Numbered from the stretch's first letter, positions 1-9,936 are shown. The stretch is 60,653 nt of DNA from Gammaproteobacteria bacterium (GCA_013288655.1 JABDBK010000005.1:1-60653), one strand, 5' to 3'. Notes: generated from the sequence alone by a model not told the origin. A program made the numbers and translations.

Positions 1-1
1 A

Positions 2-457
2 GCAAAGCTTGATTATACGAAGAAACTGCTTGAAAAAACTCGTATTAGAAGTCCTATCAATGGCATCGTGATTTTTGATAGCACTGAAGACTGGGTAGGT
101 CAACCCGTGCAAACGGGAGAGCGCATTTTATTGGTTGCAGACCCCACTAAATTAAAATTAAAAATAGAATTACCCATTTCCGAACGCATACGGTTAGAAA
201 TAGGCAGTAAAGGTGAATTTTTCATGCAAGGTCAATTTACTCCTATTCCCATAAAACTTACAACTTTAGGTTATAACGCTAAAATCATGCCCGATAAAGT
301 ACTTGCTTATGAAATGCAAGCAGACATCATGGAAACTGACAATTTACCTCAAATTGGTGCTCAAGGTACTGTAAAATTATATGGTCAACGAGTACCGTTT
401 TTTTACTACCTCATTCGAAGACCCTTACAATCCATGAGACGAAGTTTAGGAATTTAA
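2..457 (+). CDS. HlyD-family periplasmic adaptor (membrane fusion protein), C-terminal part
   Basis: The frame is open from the first bases of the window, so only the C-terminal ~150 residues are present and the start lies outside. The visible part begins with the end of a coiled coil, then the second half of a barrel-sandwich (lipoyl-like) hairpin (RIRSPINGIV), followed by a beta-barrel segment, as in HlyD/RND-type adaptors. Such proteins join an inner-membrane transporter to an outer-membrane channel. It ends 3 nt before the M50/HlyD fusion gene, so the two are almost certainly co-transcribed. The transporter partner is not visible and would lie upstream. The family call is firm; the substrate is unknown. 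Confidence 0.8.
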   Translation, partial: AKLDYTKKLLEKTRIRSPINGIVIFDSTEDWVGQPVQTGERILLVADPTKLKLKIELPISERIRLEIGSKGEFFMQGQFTPIPIKLTTLGYNAKIMPDKVLAYEMQADIMETDNLPQIGAQGTVKLYGQRVPFFYYLIRRPLQSMRRSLGI

Positions 458-460
458 GAC

Positions 461-2641
461 ATGCCAGAAGATGATGATAAATTAAAATTTATAAAACTGC
501 CGCCTCTACGAAAGGGTGTGACATGCAGCTTTGGAGAATACGATGTTCATGGAAAACCTCATTGGATGATACATGACGCAGGCCGAAACAAATTTTTTAT
601 TATCGGTTGGACTGAATATCAAATTTTCGAACATTGGCATCTTGGTAATCCGCATGACGTTATTGAAACGATCAACAATAAAACGACTTTAAATATTGAT
701 GTATCTGATATTGAAAGTTTCTATACCTTTCTGAGAAGAAATTACCTGATACAGCTTAGCGGCTATGAAATCCATAAACTGGGAAAAGAACAACATTTAT
801 TTGCAAAAGACAACTGGATAACCTGGCTAATACATCATTATCTATTTTTTCGCATACCACTTTGGCATCCGGATCAATTTTTAACACGCACACAATACAT
901 CTCTAATTTCATATTTAATCGTTATGTTTTCTACATCATGTTAGTCTTGGGCTTTATCGCTATTTATGAAGTTAGCACACAATGGCAAATATTCACGCAT
1001 ACTTTTTCCAGTATTTTTACACTTAATGGTTTAATTTATTATTTTATCGCTTTTACGATAGCTAAGTTTTTTCACGAAATGGGACATGCCTATATGTGCA
1101 GGCGTTATGATATCCCTGTCCAATCTTTAGGTGTGGCTTTTCTGGTTTTTTGGCCTGTATTGTATACTGATACTACGTTAAGCTGGGTCTTAAAAAGCAA
1201 GCAGCGCATGCGCATAGCACTTGCCGGAATCTGGATTGAAACGTATGTCACCATTATTGCTGCACTTATCTGGTGTAACACCGACAGTCTAACTATCAAA
1301 ACTGTCTGCTATATGACAATTTCCGTTAACTGGATTGGAAGTTTATTAATTAACGTCAGCCCGTTCATGCGATTTGATGGATATTATGTATTATCCGACT
1401 ATTTACGTATGCCAAATTTACAACCGCGTGCATTTGCCTTAACACGTTGGCAAATCAGACGGTGGCTCTTTGATTTGCCTGATCCACCGCCTGAAGTTTA
1501 CGCTAATAATCTACATCGATTTTTAGTTCTATACTCTCTATGCACATGGATTTATCGATTGGTCCTATATTTAGGCATCGCCGTACTGGTTTATCATTTT
1601 TTCATTAAAATGGTCGGTATTATATTATTTATTATTGAAGTTTATTATTTTATTTTGGGCCCATTCATCATTGAATTCAGAACCTGGTATCTATTAAAAG
1701 ATAGATTCAGCTGGAATAGAAGAACTAAATTTACTGTGGCCTGCACATGTATTGTAATACTATTATTCTTCTTACCGATACGTACAACGATCATGCTACC
1801 TGGAACACTTAGCTATGTCCATGAGTTCGTGATCGCACAAGAAGATGGCATGATCGTTCAGGCTTTACCTAAAGTTGGAACTCCACTTAAAAAAGATGAA
1901 ATTATTACCCAACTCAAATCCGTTGATCTTGAGAATGCTCTTAATATAGTGATACTTAAATACAAATTAAAGTTAGCGGAATTACGAAATGCAAAAATAA
2001 ATCTGGAAACGACTAATGAAAAAAACAACATCTTATCTGACATTAATAAATCACAAGCAGAATATAATAAACTCTATTCTTTATATGAAAGATTGACACT
2101 ACGATCTCCATTCAATGGAATTTTATATGAGACAGCACCCGATTTAAAGCCTGGCACTTTTGTCGCAAAAGATGAATGGATAGCAGATGTCGTTGATACT
2201 TCAAACACTGTTATAGAAGCCTATGTTAACGAAGATGATTTATCTCTCATTAAACAAGGTTTATCCGGTTACTTTTATCCGGAGCATTTAAGTCAACATA
2301 AAATTCCGGTCCGTGTTGTCGAAATTGATGTATTAAATACACAAGAATTAAATTGCGAATATTCTAAAGTCATCAAAAAAAACAAAAACCAAAGTTATGT
2401 GGTCAACACGCCATGTTATAATGCTACGGATTTCGGCGGCAGTATTCCAACATTTGTGACCGAAAATGAAAAACTTGTTCCGGTTAAATCCGTATATCGC
2501 ATCAAACTTCTCCCTCAAAAACCCATAAAAATTTCATACGTAGAGCGTGGAAAAGTTGAATTGACTACCCAATCTTATACCTATGCAGCTAGCGTATTTT
2601 ATTGGATTAGAGATATTTTTGTGCAGCAGATGGGGTTTTAA
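461..2641 (+). CDS. M50-type zinc metallopeptidase fused to a HlyD-like domain
   Basis: A 726-residue polytopic membrane protein. After a soluble N-terminal ~120 residues come several membrane segments (about 153-172, 190-210, 250-300) carrying a site-2-protease zinc motif, HEMGH at 205-209, and a second ligand motif NVSPFMRFDG at about 298-307. Further membrane segments follow to ~445. The C-terminal part (~450-690) is a HlyD-like lipoyl/coiled-coil module whose second half-motif, LRSPFNG, is near 547. This architecture is known from putative peptide zinc metalloproteases linked to peptide export or maturation. The adjacent upstream adaptor supports an export or efflux role. It lacks a visible PDZ domain, so it is not RseP. 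The substrate is unknown. Confidence 0.75.
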   Translation: MPEDDDKLKFIKLPPLRKGVTCSFGEYDVHGKPHWMIHDAGRNKFFIIGWTEYQIFEHWHLGNPHDVIETINNKTTLNIDVSDIESFYTFLRRNYLIQLSGYEIHKLGKEQHLFAKDNWITWLIHHYLFFRIPLWHPDQFLTRTQYISNFIFNRYVFYIMLVLGFIAIYEVSTQWQIFTHTFSSIFTLNGLIYYFIAFTIAKFFHEMGHAYMCRRYDIPVQSLGVAFLVFWPVLYTDTTLSWVLKSKQRMRIALAGIWIETYVTIIAALIWCNTDSLTIKTVCYMTISVNWIGSLLINVSPFMRFDGYYVLSDYLRMPNLQPRAFALTRWQIRRWLFDLPDPPPEVYANNLHRFLVLYSLCTWIYRLVLYLGIAVLVYHFFIKMVGIILFIIEVYYFILGPFIIEFRTWYLLKDRFSWNRRTKFTVACTCIVILLFFLPIRTTIMLPGTLSYVHEFVIAQEDGMIVQALPKVGTPLKKDEIITQLKSVDLENALNIVILKYKLKLAELRNAKINLETTNEKNNILSDINKSQAEYNKLYSLYERLTLRSPFNGILYETAPDLKPGTFVAKDEWIADVVDTSNTVIEAYVNEDDLSLIKQGLSGYFYPEHLSQHKIPVRVVEIDVLNTQELNCEYSKVIKKNKNQSYVVNTPCYNATDFGGSIPTFVTENEKLVPVKSVYRIKLLPQKPIKISYVERGKVELTTQSYTYAASVFYWIRDIFVQQMGF

Positions 2642-4077
2642 TCTAACAATAACTCTTTAAAAACCTTACCTTGCATCAACGAACAATTCATCGATTCTAA
2701 AATTCTTTTTTGTTCTTCGAGATGCACACCTGTGGTGAGAGTTTTCAGCTTCAGATTATCAACCAAAAATAGGATACGTTCTAAAATAACTCTGCTTTCT
2801 TCACGTTTTACTAAATCTTGCACTAATTTTTCATCAATTTTTAAATAAGTAAAATGAACATTATTAATTTTGTTAATGGCAAAATGTCCTAAAACCAATA
2901 TACAAATGGCTAAAGGAATCCGTGCTTCATTAAATTTGCAAATGGATTCTCTATATGTTTCGAAGTTTCCACTATTTTCAGTATGCATTAATTCTATAAT
3001 AATTTGATCTTTATTCTCTGTACTCTTATTGATAATTTCAATAATTTTTTCTGCAAAATGAGGTGCCTCAAATTGTTTTAAATCAAATTTAAATATCAAA
3101 TGAGAGTTTTTTAGTGATGCCTTATGTGCTTTCATACATTGTTCAACTGCATTTTTCATCATCCATTCGTATAGCTCAAACATTTTAGATGAATATTGAG
3201 AAATTCGCGCTAATTCATTGAATGAAATTTTTCCCAATTCAGGATGATTGAGTAATGCTAATATTTCTATGCAATCAATTTCATTGGTTAAGGTATTATA
3301 ATAAGGTTTGAACTCAAGCACCATATCTCGTAAAAAATCGGTATTTTTTATAGCAGCCTTTAGATTCAACTCTCTTTCACCTAACACTTGTGTTTCTTCC
3401 TGATAGAATTGGAATATATTTTTACCGGCAGATTTAGACCTTTTTAAGGCATCTTCCGCATGATTAATTAAAGTTTGCTTATCTTCACCATCGAAAGGAT
3501 AAATTGCAATGCCTATACTTACCGTTAATTCCAATGCAACACCATTGACTGCAAACGGTTCATTAATCACATGAACAATGCGATCCACCGCATGAACAAT
3601 CACTTCTGGTTTAATCATATTCGGTAATAATAAAATAAATACATCACCCTCATGTCTTGATAAAATATCCACATCACGTATCGTTTTCTTTAATCTCTCA
3701 CCCACTTCAATCAACAATGCATCCCCTATTTCACGGGAATATTTTTCATTAATCTGTGCGAATTGATTGATATCCAAAAGCAATACTGCGAATAAACTGT
3801 TGAGTCGTTTAGATTGATTAAGTAAATGCGTATATTGATTATCAAAAGCTGCTTTACTTAACAGGTGGGTAAGTGGATCAATCAATAAATTTTGAGCGGT
3901 ATGTTGTACTTTTGACATAGCTATTGCAAAAACTTCCTTATTTTTTTTATAGCTTAGCAGCTCCGCCTCACGAGCCGCAACGATTTTTTTTAAAGCATAG
4001 ACTTTATAAGACCGCTCGATCAACAAGATGACCGCTATAAAAAACATGATAGAAATAAGCATGGTCACTAACAACAC
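2638..4077 (-). CDS. Membrane-anchored GGDEF/EAL-domain protein with degenerate active sites
   Basis: 479 residues with an N-terminal membrane segment (about 1-20) and a short coiled coil, then a GGDEF-like domain (~65-225) and an EAL-like domain (~240-479). The GGDEF signature reads HEGDV at 142-146 and the EAL signature reads EIL at 271-273. The DDFG-type motif expected before LKID is missing (the region reads ILVLGHFAI). Both diguanylate cyclase and phosphodiesterase activity are therefore probably lost, which suggests a c-di-GMP receptor or a protein-protein scaffold. The start is GTG at 4077, 6 nt after an AGGAG. It overlaps the convergent M50 gene by 4 bp. A paralogue of the same design lies at 47152-48657. 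Confidence 0.85.
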   Translation of the reverse strand: MLLVTMLISIMFFIAVILLIERSYKVYALKKIVAAREAELLSYKKNKEVFAIAMSKVQHTAQNLLIDPLTHLLSKAAFDNQYTHLLNQSKRLNSLFAVLLLDINQFAQINEKYSREIGDALLIEVGERLKKTIRDVDILSRHEGDVFILLLPNMIKPEVIVHAVDRIVHVINEPFAVNGVALELTVSIGIAIYPFDGEDKQTLINHAEDALKRSKSAGKNIFQFYQEETQVLGERELNLKAAIKNTDFLRDMVLEFKPYYNTLTNEIDCIEILALLNHPELGKISFNELARISQYSSKMFELYEWMMKNAVEQCMKAHKASLKNSHLIFKFDLKQFEAPHFAEKIIEIINKSTENKDQIIIELMHTENSGNFETYRESICKFNEARIPLAICILVLGHFAINKINNVHFTYLKIDEKLVQDLVKREESRVILERILFLVDNLKLKTLTTGVHLEEQKRILESMNCSLMQGKVFKELLLD

Positions 4078-4203
4078 AGCGGTCTCCTAGTATTTTTCTA
4101 TCCTAATATATATATTTTAGCACTTTATGAGATTAAAAAAGAAAATAAAAATATCAATACAATGAGTTACATAGAATAGGATATCATTAAAAAGAACTTT
4201 TCA

Positions 4204-5862
4204 TTATTTCTTGCGTGGAGTTCTTGCTAAACGCTCATCAAGTGGTTTTGCTTTGTCGCTAGTCACTTGATTCACAGCCTTCAATAAGTCGCGTGTCTCG
4301 CTAAAAGAAAAGAATAATTTGGGCTGCCATTTCTGATATTCCTTAACGTTTTTTAAATCCTCTTTCGTTTTATGTCCGGTTAGATGTTCTGCGGCTGCTT
4401 TGAGCGCCGCTTTTTTATCATCATTGATTTTTTGCTTATTATCATCGTATCTATTAAATAAAATACTGTCGTATTTTTCACTAAGACGCATTAACATACT
4501 TATTTTGTCGGGACTCATACGTTTAAGTCTTTCCATATCATCTTTTGAAAAAGAGATTTCATTCCTGCTGTCCACCGATTTCGTCTGGATACCACCCAGT
4601 TCCAATGCATGATTTATTTTCTCCCTCTCCTCTCTTTTTAAGAAAATCATACAAATAGAGTCTGAATTTTCTACATCAACAATATTCACTGGAGGTTGAA
4701 CTTTATAACGCTTATCAACCTGAGACACTGACAAAGAAAGAGAAAGAGCTCGTGTGAAATTTCTAGCTACATTTTCATACGGTTGTAATGTTTCGCGTTC
4801 TACCGCAATTTTCTTCTCATCATATTGGTAATGTTCTTTTAAACTTGTAATCTGAGATATAGCTTCTTTCAAATCACATCTTGCCGCTGGATCTTTTTCA
4901 GTAATTTTCTTGATTAAATCCAACAATTGTTTTCCTTCATCTCGTGCACTTTGGTTTATATTCGCTAAAGGAAAGTTCTTTTCGTCTAAAGATTCCAAAA
5001 ATTTCCCTTTTTCGTGTTTTGAAAATTTTTCATAAATTTCTGATGTACAATTTTTTTTGAGAAATGTGTATCTGAAATATTCTTCTAACATGTGTCCTAA
5101 TGCAAATACATCATTTTTATAATCGTATTTACTACTATCTTCACCTAAAACTTCTGGAGCCATATATCCTGGAGTGCCGCATTTCACATTATGGATACCT
5201 GGCTCTCTTACAAGCCCAAAATCTATGACTTTAACGTCGCCTTTTTTAGAGTCATATACGAAGTTTTCAAACTTAATATCGCAATGTACGTATCCTTTAT
5301 CGTGAATCTTTTGCACTTCTTCACAACATTTAAGTAATATGGTTAAAAATGACTTTGTGTCTATATCTATTGTGTCTCTACAATTCTCCTTGAAATAATA
5401 TTTAGCCAATTCTTGACCTGGCGCAAGATCTATAACTCCACAGTATGATGTGTGCCCGTTCTTACCTGCTTTAGTCATCATTGAGCGAAACCCACGTCCT
5501 AATGCCTCTGCCATCTTTAATTCCTCTTCAAATGAACGGCGTTCGCGCTCACTAACAGGTGGTTTTGTGCTTGCACCAAGTACCTTTAATACTTTTAGAT
5601 CTTCAGGATCTTCAATGTTTACCAGCAGCTTCGCTTTCCCAAAAGCACCCTCTCCAAGTATGTGACTTTTATAAGGATTGAAATCACGACTCACAAACGT
5701 ATATATTTTTCCATTTATTCTTACCAAGCCTCCACCTTCATAAGGAAGGCCCATTTTTTTAAGCTGGCGTTTAGAGAACCTTGCAGCTGCTGGGGGTTTT
5801 GGGGATTTATAGTTTTTAATGAGCTCTATCTGAGCTGGGGTCAAATGTCGTCGGACTCGCAT
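4204..5862 (-). CDS. Eukaryotic-type Ser/Thr protein kinase, candidate secreted effector
   Basis: 552 residues. The kinase core shows a glycine loop GEGAFG (70-75), a candidate ATP-binding lysine in VLK (93), the catalytic loop HCDIKFEN (193-200), DFG (214-216) and GTPGYMAPE (229-237). HCD replaces HRD, so this is a non-RD kinase with the catalytic Asp kept. The C-terminal ~230 residues are charged, probably helical, and match no family I recognise. There is no signal peptide or membrane segment. The start chosen is the second in-frame ATG: a GAGGGG lies 6 nt before it but directly abuts the first ATG. In Legionellales such stand-alone kinases are often type IV secretion effectors; that role is inferred here. 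Confidence 0.85.
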   Translation of the reverse strand: MRVRRHLTPAQIELIKNYKSPKPPAAARFSKRQLKKMGLPYEGGGLVRINGKIYTFVSRDFNPYKSHILGEGAFGKAKLLVNIEDPEDLKVLKVLGASTKPPVSERERRSFEEELKMAEALGRGFRSMMTKAGKNGHTSYCGVIDLAPGQELAKYYFKENCRDTIDIDTKSFLTILLKCCEEVQKIHDKGYVHCDIKFENFVYDSKKGDVKVIDFGLVREPGIHNVKCGTPGYMAPEVLGEDSSKYDYKNDVFALGHMLEEYFRYTFLKKNCTSEIYEKFSKHEKGKFLESLDEKNFPLANINQSARDEGKQLLDLIKKITEKDPAARCDLKEAISQITSLKEHYQYDEKKIAVERETLQPYENVARNFTRALSLSLSVSQVDKRYKVQPPVNIVDVENSDSICMIFLKREEREKINHALELGGIQTKSVDSRNEISFSKDDMERLKRMSPDKISMLMRLSEKYDSILFNRYDDNKQKINDDKKAALKAAAEHLTGHKTKEDLKNVKEYQKWQPKLFFSFSETRDLLKAVNQVTSDKAKPLDERLARTPRKK

Positions 5863-5939
5863 ATCCATCCCCTCGTATATATATTTTTATTATTTATATT
5901 ATACGTCATTCTCAGAAATAGGATGGAAGTAGGAACTAT

Positions 5940-7067
5940 CTATATGTTTTTATTAATAATATATCTAACGGCTTTTGCAGCTTGTTCATTAGCATGACAG
6001 CGCAATTGTTGATGGATATCTAAAAAGGCTTTTTCTAATGCCAGGGCTTTTTCAGGATGATCCAGATAATCTAATAAGGCATGAGCAATCGCATCGGGTG
6101 TAGCTGCATCTTGAATAAACTCAGGAACCAAGGATTGCTTAGCCAATAAATTAGGTAACCCAATAAACGGTAATGTAATGAGACGTTTTGCTATCTGAAA
6201 TGTGATATTCCCAATACGATACACGATCACCATAGGACGTTTAAATAACATGGTCTCAAGCGTTGCGGTACCTGAGGTCACTAATACGACATCCGATGCA
6301 GCCATGACATCATGTGATTTACCCGCAAAAAAATGCATCGGCAAACCTTCACATAACGTTTTAAATTCCGCATCACGTGCCGCATTCACCGCAGATGTGA
6401 TAAATTGAATAGCAGGATTTTGTTGTAAACATTTTTTTGCTGAAGCTGCAAATAGCTCGCCCATATTTTTTAATTCATGACGCCTGCTTCCAGGCAGTAA
6501 TGCAACATAAGTCACTTGAGGATCAAGCTGTAAACGCTTACGTGCTGCAAGCTTATCAATGTCCAGCGGGATTAAATCTGCTAATGGATGACCAACGAAG
6601 CGCGCAGCGACATCGTATTTTTGGTAAAAATCAACTTCAAATGGAAACAGAGTAAGAACCAGGTCTGCGGCTTTAGCTATTTTATGAATACGGTATTGCC
6701 GCCATGCCCATACGGATGGACTTACATAATGAATGACAGGAATGCCTGCTTTTCGTAATTTAATTTCCAAGCCTAAATTAAAATCTGGCGAATCAATGCC
6801 TACAAATACATCGGGTTTATTCGCCATAAAATGCTTAATTAAACCACTGCGCATGCGAATCAATTCACCAATACGCATCAGAGGTTCATAAAAACCCATG
6901 ACAGAAAGACGTTCCATGTCATAAAGACTATGACAACCCGCTTTTATCATGGCAGAGCCGCCTACCCCTGTCACATTAAGCTCTGGATAGGAGGGTTGCA
7001 GCGCAGTGATTAAGCCCTGGCCTAGTAAATCACCTGAGGCTTCTCCCGCCAGTATCCCTAATTTCAC
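5940..7067 (-). CDS. lpxB: Lipid-A-disaccharide synthase
   Basis: 375 residues, full length. It joins UDP-2,3-diacylglucosamine and lipid X to form the lipid A disaccharide at the inner membrane. The N-terminus (MKLGILAGEASGDLLG) and the internal GIDSPDFN and SPSVWAWR motifs are typical of LpxB. It starts with GTG immediately after the lpxA stop (no gap), so translation is coupled. It is the last gene of the long minus-strand cluster; no rnhB follows, and the protein kinase gene lies 77 bp downstream. Confidence 0.97.
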   Translation of the reverse strand: MKLGILAGEASGDLLGQGLITALQPSYPELNVTGVGGSAMIKAGCHSLYDMERLSVMGFYEPLMRIGELIRMRSGLIKHFMANKPDVFVGIDSPDFNLGLEIKLRKAGIPVIHYVSPSVWAWRQYRIHKIAKAADLVLTLFPFEVDFYQKYDVAARFVGHPLADLIPLDIDKLAARKRLQLDPQVTYVALLPGSRRHELKNMGELFAASAKKCLQQNPAIQFITSAVNAARDAEFKTLCEGLPMHFFAGKSHDVMAASDVVLVTSGTATLETMLFKRPMVIVYRIGNITFQIAKRLITLPFIGLPNLLAKQSLVPEFIQDAATPDAIAHALLDYLDHPEKALALEKAFLDIHQQLRCHANEQAAKAVRYIINKNI

Positions 7068-7835
7068 TTAGCGCACCAATCCGCGTTCTGAGTTTTGGAT
7101 AAAATCGATATAAAGCTGCACTTCAGGACACTCAACAACCATTTGACGTAATTGTTCAAGCGCATCCTTTATGGTTAAACCTTTTCGATAAATAACTTTA
7201 TAAGCACGCCGCAAATACAACATGGTTTCTGATGCAAACCCACGGCGTTTCATACCCACCGTATTTAGACCGAAAGGTTTAGCGTAGAATCCAGCGACTT
7301 TCACAAAAGGAGGAACATCTTTTTCTACCTGAGCACCCATGGATAAAAACGCATGCGCGCCAATGCGGCAAAATTGAAAGGAACCTGAAAATCCACTTAA
7401 TATCGCATAATCTTCAACAGTCACATGACCTGCAAGCGTTGCATTATTGGCAAAAATGGTATGATTTCCAATAATACAATCATGCGCAATATGCACATAT
7501 GCCATGAATAAATTATCGTTGCCAATGATAGTTTTTAAGTCTGCTCCACTACCACGATTAATCGTACAAAATTCTCGAATGACGTTATGATCACCTATTT
7601 CCAGCCATGCTAACTCACCACGAAATTTTTTATCTTGTGAATCCTCACCTACGGATGCAAATTGATAAATTTTATTATTTTTTCCTATTTTGGTGGGGCC
7701 TCGTATCACCACATGCGGGCCAATCCACGTGCCTTCACCAATCTCAACGTCAGGGCCTATGATACTCCAAGGTCCAATCTGTACGTTTTCAGCGATACGT
7801 GCATGAGGATCAATAATAGCTGTTTGATGAATCAT
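7068..7835 (-). CDS. lpxA: UDP-N-acetylglucosamine acyltransferase
   Basis: 255 residues of left-handed beta-helix hexapeptide repeats, beginning MIHQTAIIDPHA. It transfers a 3-hydroxyacyl chain to UDP-GlcNAc, the first step of lipid A synthesis. The active-site region with HIAHDCIIGNHT is intact. The open frame extends nine codons further upstream, but an AGAGG lies just before the ATG at 7835, inside the end of fabZ, so that ATG is the likely start. The gene sits between fabZ and lpxB in the usual order. Confidence 0.97.
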   Translation of the reverse strand: MIHQTAIIDPHARIAENVQIGPWSIIGPDVEIGEGTWIGPHVVIRGPTKIGKNNKIYQFASVGEDSQDKKFRGELAWLEIGDHNVIREFCTINRGSGADLKTIIGNDNLFMAYVHIAHDCIIGNHTIFANNATLAGHVTVEDYAILSGFSGSFQFCRIGAHAFLSMGAQVEKDVPPFVKVAGFYAKPFGLNTVGMKRRGFASETMLYLRRAYKVIYRKGLTIKDALEQLRQMVVECPEVQLYIDFIQNSERGLVR

Positions 7836-7839
7836 AGTC

Positions 7840-8289
7840 TTAACCTCTTCTTGTTCGTGCACTTAATAAATCTGCCGAGCAAGCCAACTCACCATCGACA
7901 TACGCTTTAGATTCAAGCTTCCAAATTTCACGCTTTTGCCATAAAAACTTCACTTCTAAACGCAATTGATCGCCTGGTAAAACAACGCGACGAAAACGTA
8001 CATTATCTATGCCTGCAAATAAATATAATACGCCATCGCTCGGTAAAGTATTTGTCGATTTATAAGCTAAGATACCCGCCGCTTGCGCCAAGGCTTCAAC
8101 AATCAAGACACCAGGCATCACAGGATGATTAGGAAAATGTCCCACAAAAAAGGGTTCGTTCATGGTGACATTCTTCACGGCAACCAAAGATTCACCTTCT
8201 TTCATTTCGAGAACACCATCCACCAAAAGAAAAGGTGGACGATGGGGTAGGTATTTCATGACCTCATGGATATCCATTATAAATTTCAT
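7840..8289 (-). CDS. fabZ: 3-hydroxyacyl-[acyl-carrier-protein] dehydratase
   Basis: 149 residues with a hot-dog fold. It dehydrates 3-hydroxyacyl-ACP in fatty acid elongation and competes with LpxA and LpxD for the same substrates. The catalytic His and Glu lie in [19 protein letters not shown], and [11 protein letters not shown] is near the N-terminus. The start overlaps the lpxD stop as ATGA, which indicates translational coupling. Confidence 0.97.
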   Translation of the reverse strand: MKFIMDIHEVMKYLPHRPPFLLVDGVLEMKEGESLVAVKNVTMNEPFFVGHFPNHPVMPGVLIVEALAQAAGILAYKSTNTLPSDGVLYLFAGIDNVRFRRVVLPGDQLRLEVKFLWQKREIWKLESKAYVDGELACSADLLSARTRRG

Positions 8290-9335
8290 TTTTCTTTACT
8301 CTCTGTTAATTCTGATAGCCTTGTTTCTAAGGCTTTGACTCTATCTATCAACTTATCTAAGCGATTAATGCGTGCGCTGTTTTTCCGCCATTCACTATTG
8401 CTTACCACCCCACCTACACCTGAAGAGTAAATGCCAGGCTCGCGTATAGAGCGAGTGACTGCTGTGCCGCCCGTGATCACCACATTTTCAGCAATCGTAA
8501 GATGCCCTGAAAACCCTGCCTGACCACCCACTAAACCATTTTTGCCGATTTCCGTACTTCCGGAAACACCGACAAATGCTGCAATGGCCGTATTTTCGCC
8601 AATGCGCACATTATGGCCAATTTGTATTAAATTATCAAGTTTGACGCCGTTTTCAATCACGGTATCGCCTATAGCTCCACGATCAATAGCACAATTAGCA
8701 CCAATTTCTACGTCATCTCCAATCATGACCCTGCCTAATTGTGGAACTTTGTGCCAAATACCTTTATTTTTAGCAATACCAAAACCATCACTGCCAATCA
8801 CTGTTCCACTTGCGATAAGCACACGCTTGCCAATCTTGACCTTATGGTAAAGCGTCACATTTGCGTATAAATACGATGATTCACCGAGCTCAGTGTAGTC
8901 ACCCACCACGCAGCCTGCATTCATCACGACATTAGCGCCTAGCTTAACGTGGTCGCCAATAACACAATAAGCACCAATACTGACACTAGGATCTATTTCA
9001 CAGTGCTGTCCAATCACAGCCGTAGGATGTATACCCGATACTGAAGCCGGCCTATCGTCAAAATAAGCGGCTATCTTAGCATAGATATAGTACGGATCTC
9101 TAGCGATTAGCGCATTAACTGGGCAGTTATCAGCATCTTCTTGTAATAATATCACGGCTGAAGCAGTCGTGGTTGGGAGGTATTTTTTATACAATGGATT
9201 GACCAAGAAAGCGATACATCCCTCATGTCCCTGCTGTATAGTGCAAACACCGCGGATGATACATTGTGGATCACCCTGGATAGTGAGATCTAAGCCGTTA
9301 GCTAATTCTGCTAAGGTATATTGAGATTTTTTCAT
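8286..9335 (-). CDS. lpxD: UDP-3-O-acylglucosamine N-acyltransferase
   Basis: 349 residues: an N-terminal uridine-binding domain, a hexapeptide-repeat beta-helix (about 100-300) and a C-terminal helix ([17 protein letters not shown]). It adds the N-linked 3-hydroxyacyl chain in lipid A synthesis. The candidate catalytic His is in [14 protein letters not shown]. It lies downstream of skp behind a hairpin and T-run, so its expression may be attenuated relative to skp. Confidence 0.97.
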   Translation of the reverse strand: MKKSQYTLAELANGLDLTIQGDPQCIIRGVCTIQQGHEGCIAFLVNPLYKKYLPTTTASAVILLQEDADNCPVNALIARDPYYIYAKIAAYFDDRPASVSGIHPTAVIGQHCEIDPSVSIGAYCVIGDHVKLGANVVMNAGCVVGDYTELGESSYLYANVTLYHKVKIGKRVLIASGTVIGSDGFGIAKNKGIWHKVPQLGRVMIGDDVEIGANCAIDRGAIGDTVIENGVKLDNLIQIGHNVRIGENTAIAAFVGVSGSTEIGKNGLVGGQAGFSGHLTIAENVVITGGTAVTRSIREPGIYSSGVGGVVSNSEWRKNSARINRLDKLIDRVKALETRLSELTESKEK

Positions 9336-9362
9336 GGTTCAAAACTCTACATTCTTAAATAC

Positions 9363-9401
9363 AAAAAAGCCAAGAAATCATAGCGATTTTCCCGGCCTTT
9401 T
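9363..9401 (-). terminator. Hairpin with T-run between skp and lpxD
   Basis: Read on the minus strand after the skp stop, an AAAAGGCC arm and a downstream GGCTTTTTT arm form a long interrupted stem ending in a run of six T. It looks like an intrinsic terminator or attenuator inside the cluster, which would lower transcription into lpxD-fabZ-lpxA-lpxB. Confidence 0.55.
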
Positions 9402-9420
9402 GTGTGCTTCTTAATCAAAA

Positions 9421-9936
9421 TTACTTGGTATCAAATTCTTTAGAAACTTGCTTAGTAATATCAGCGCTATCAGCAGCATAGATAACAGCTTGAGAATCAA
9501 GAACGAGTGAGTAATTGTTTTTCTTAGCAATAGAAGCAATCACTGTATTCAATTGCGCTAGCACACCCTTCATGACTTTGCCTTGCTCTTTATTTAAGTC
9601 TTGCTGGAATGCAGCTGCATCTTTAGACAAAACTGATTGATCGTTGGTAATTTTCTTTTGCAAAGCATCCTTATCTTTTTGACTCATGGTTGGAGCTTCT
9701 TTTTTATACTTGTCCATTTCGTCTTGTAAGGATTTTTGTCCTGACATCAGTTTTTCTTGACGCGGCTTGAATTTTGATTGTAACTGCTTGTTCAAATCAG
9801 CAATTTTTGGTGATGATTGAAACAATTGCTGAACATTTACAACAGCCAATGTAGGATTGGTCACAGCATCAGCAGCATAAACTTGTGTAGCACTCATCAA
9901 TAATAAAGAACTTACAACGGCTAAAGCTTTTCTCAT
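9421..9936 (-). CDS. skp: Periplasmic chaperone Skp/OmpH
   Basis: 171 residues with a signal peptide (MRKALAVVSSLLLMSATQVYAA) and a long charged coiled coil (about 50-130), the tentacle design of Skp, which carries unfolded outer-membrane proteins across the periplasm to BamA. The start is the ATG at 9936, 7 nt after GGAGAG; the in-frame TTG five codons upstream lies within that ribosome-binding site. It follows bamA, as in most gammaproteobacteria. Confidence 0.94.
   Translation of the reverse strand: MRKALAVVSSLLLMSATQVYAADAVTNPTLAVVNVQQLFQSSPKIADLNKQLQSKFKPRQEKLMSGQKSLQDEMDKYKKEAPTMSQKDKDALQKKITNDQSVLSKDAAAFQQDLNKEQGKVMKGVLAQLNTVIASIAKKNNYSLVLDSQAVIYAADSADITKQVSKEFDTK

Noticed and set aside
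461-2641. Relocated rseP, since it is an M50-type protease and rseP is missing before bamA
   Set aside because: No PDZ domain is visible, the protein is far longer than RseP, and its C-terminus is a HlyD-like module; it belongs to a different M50 subgroup.
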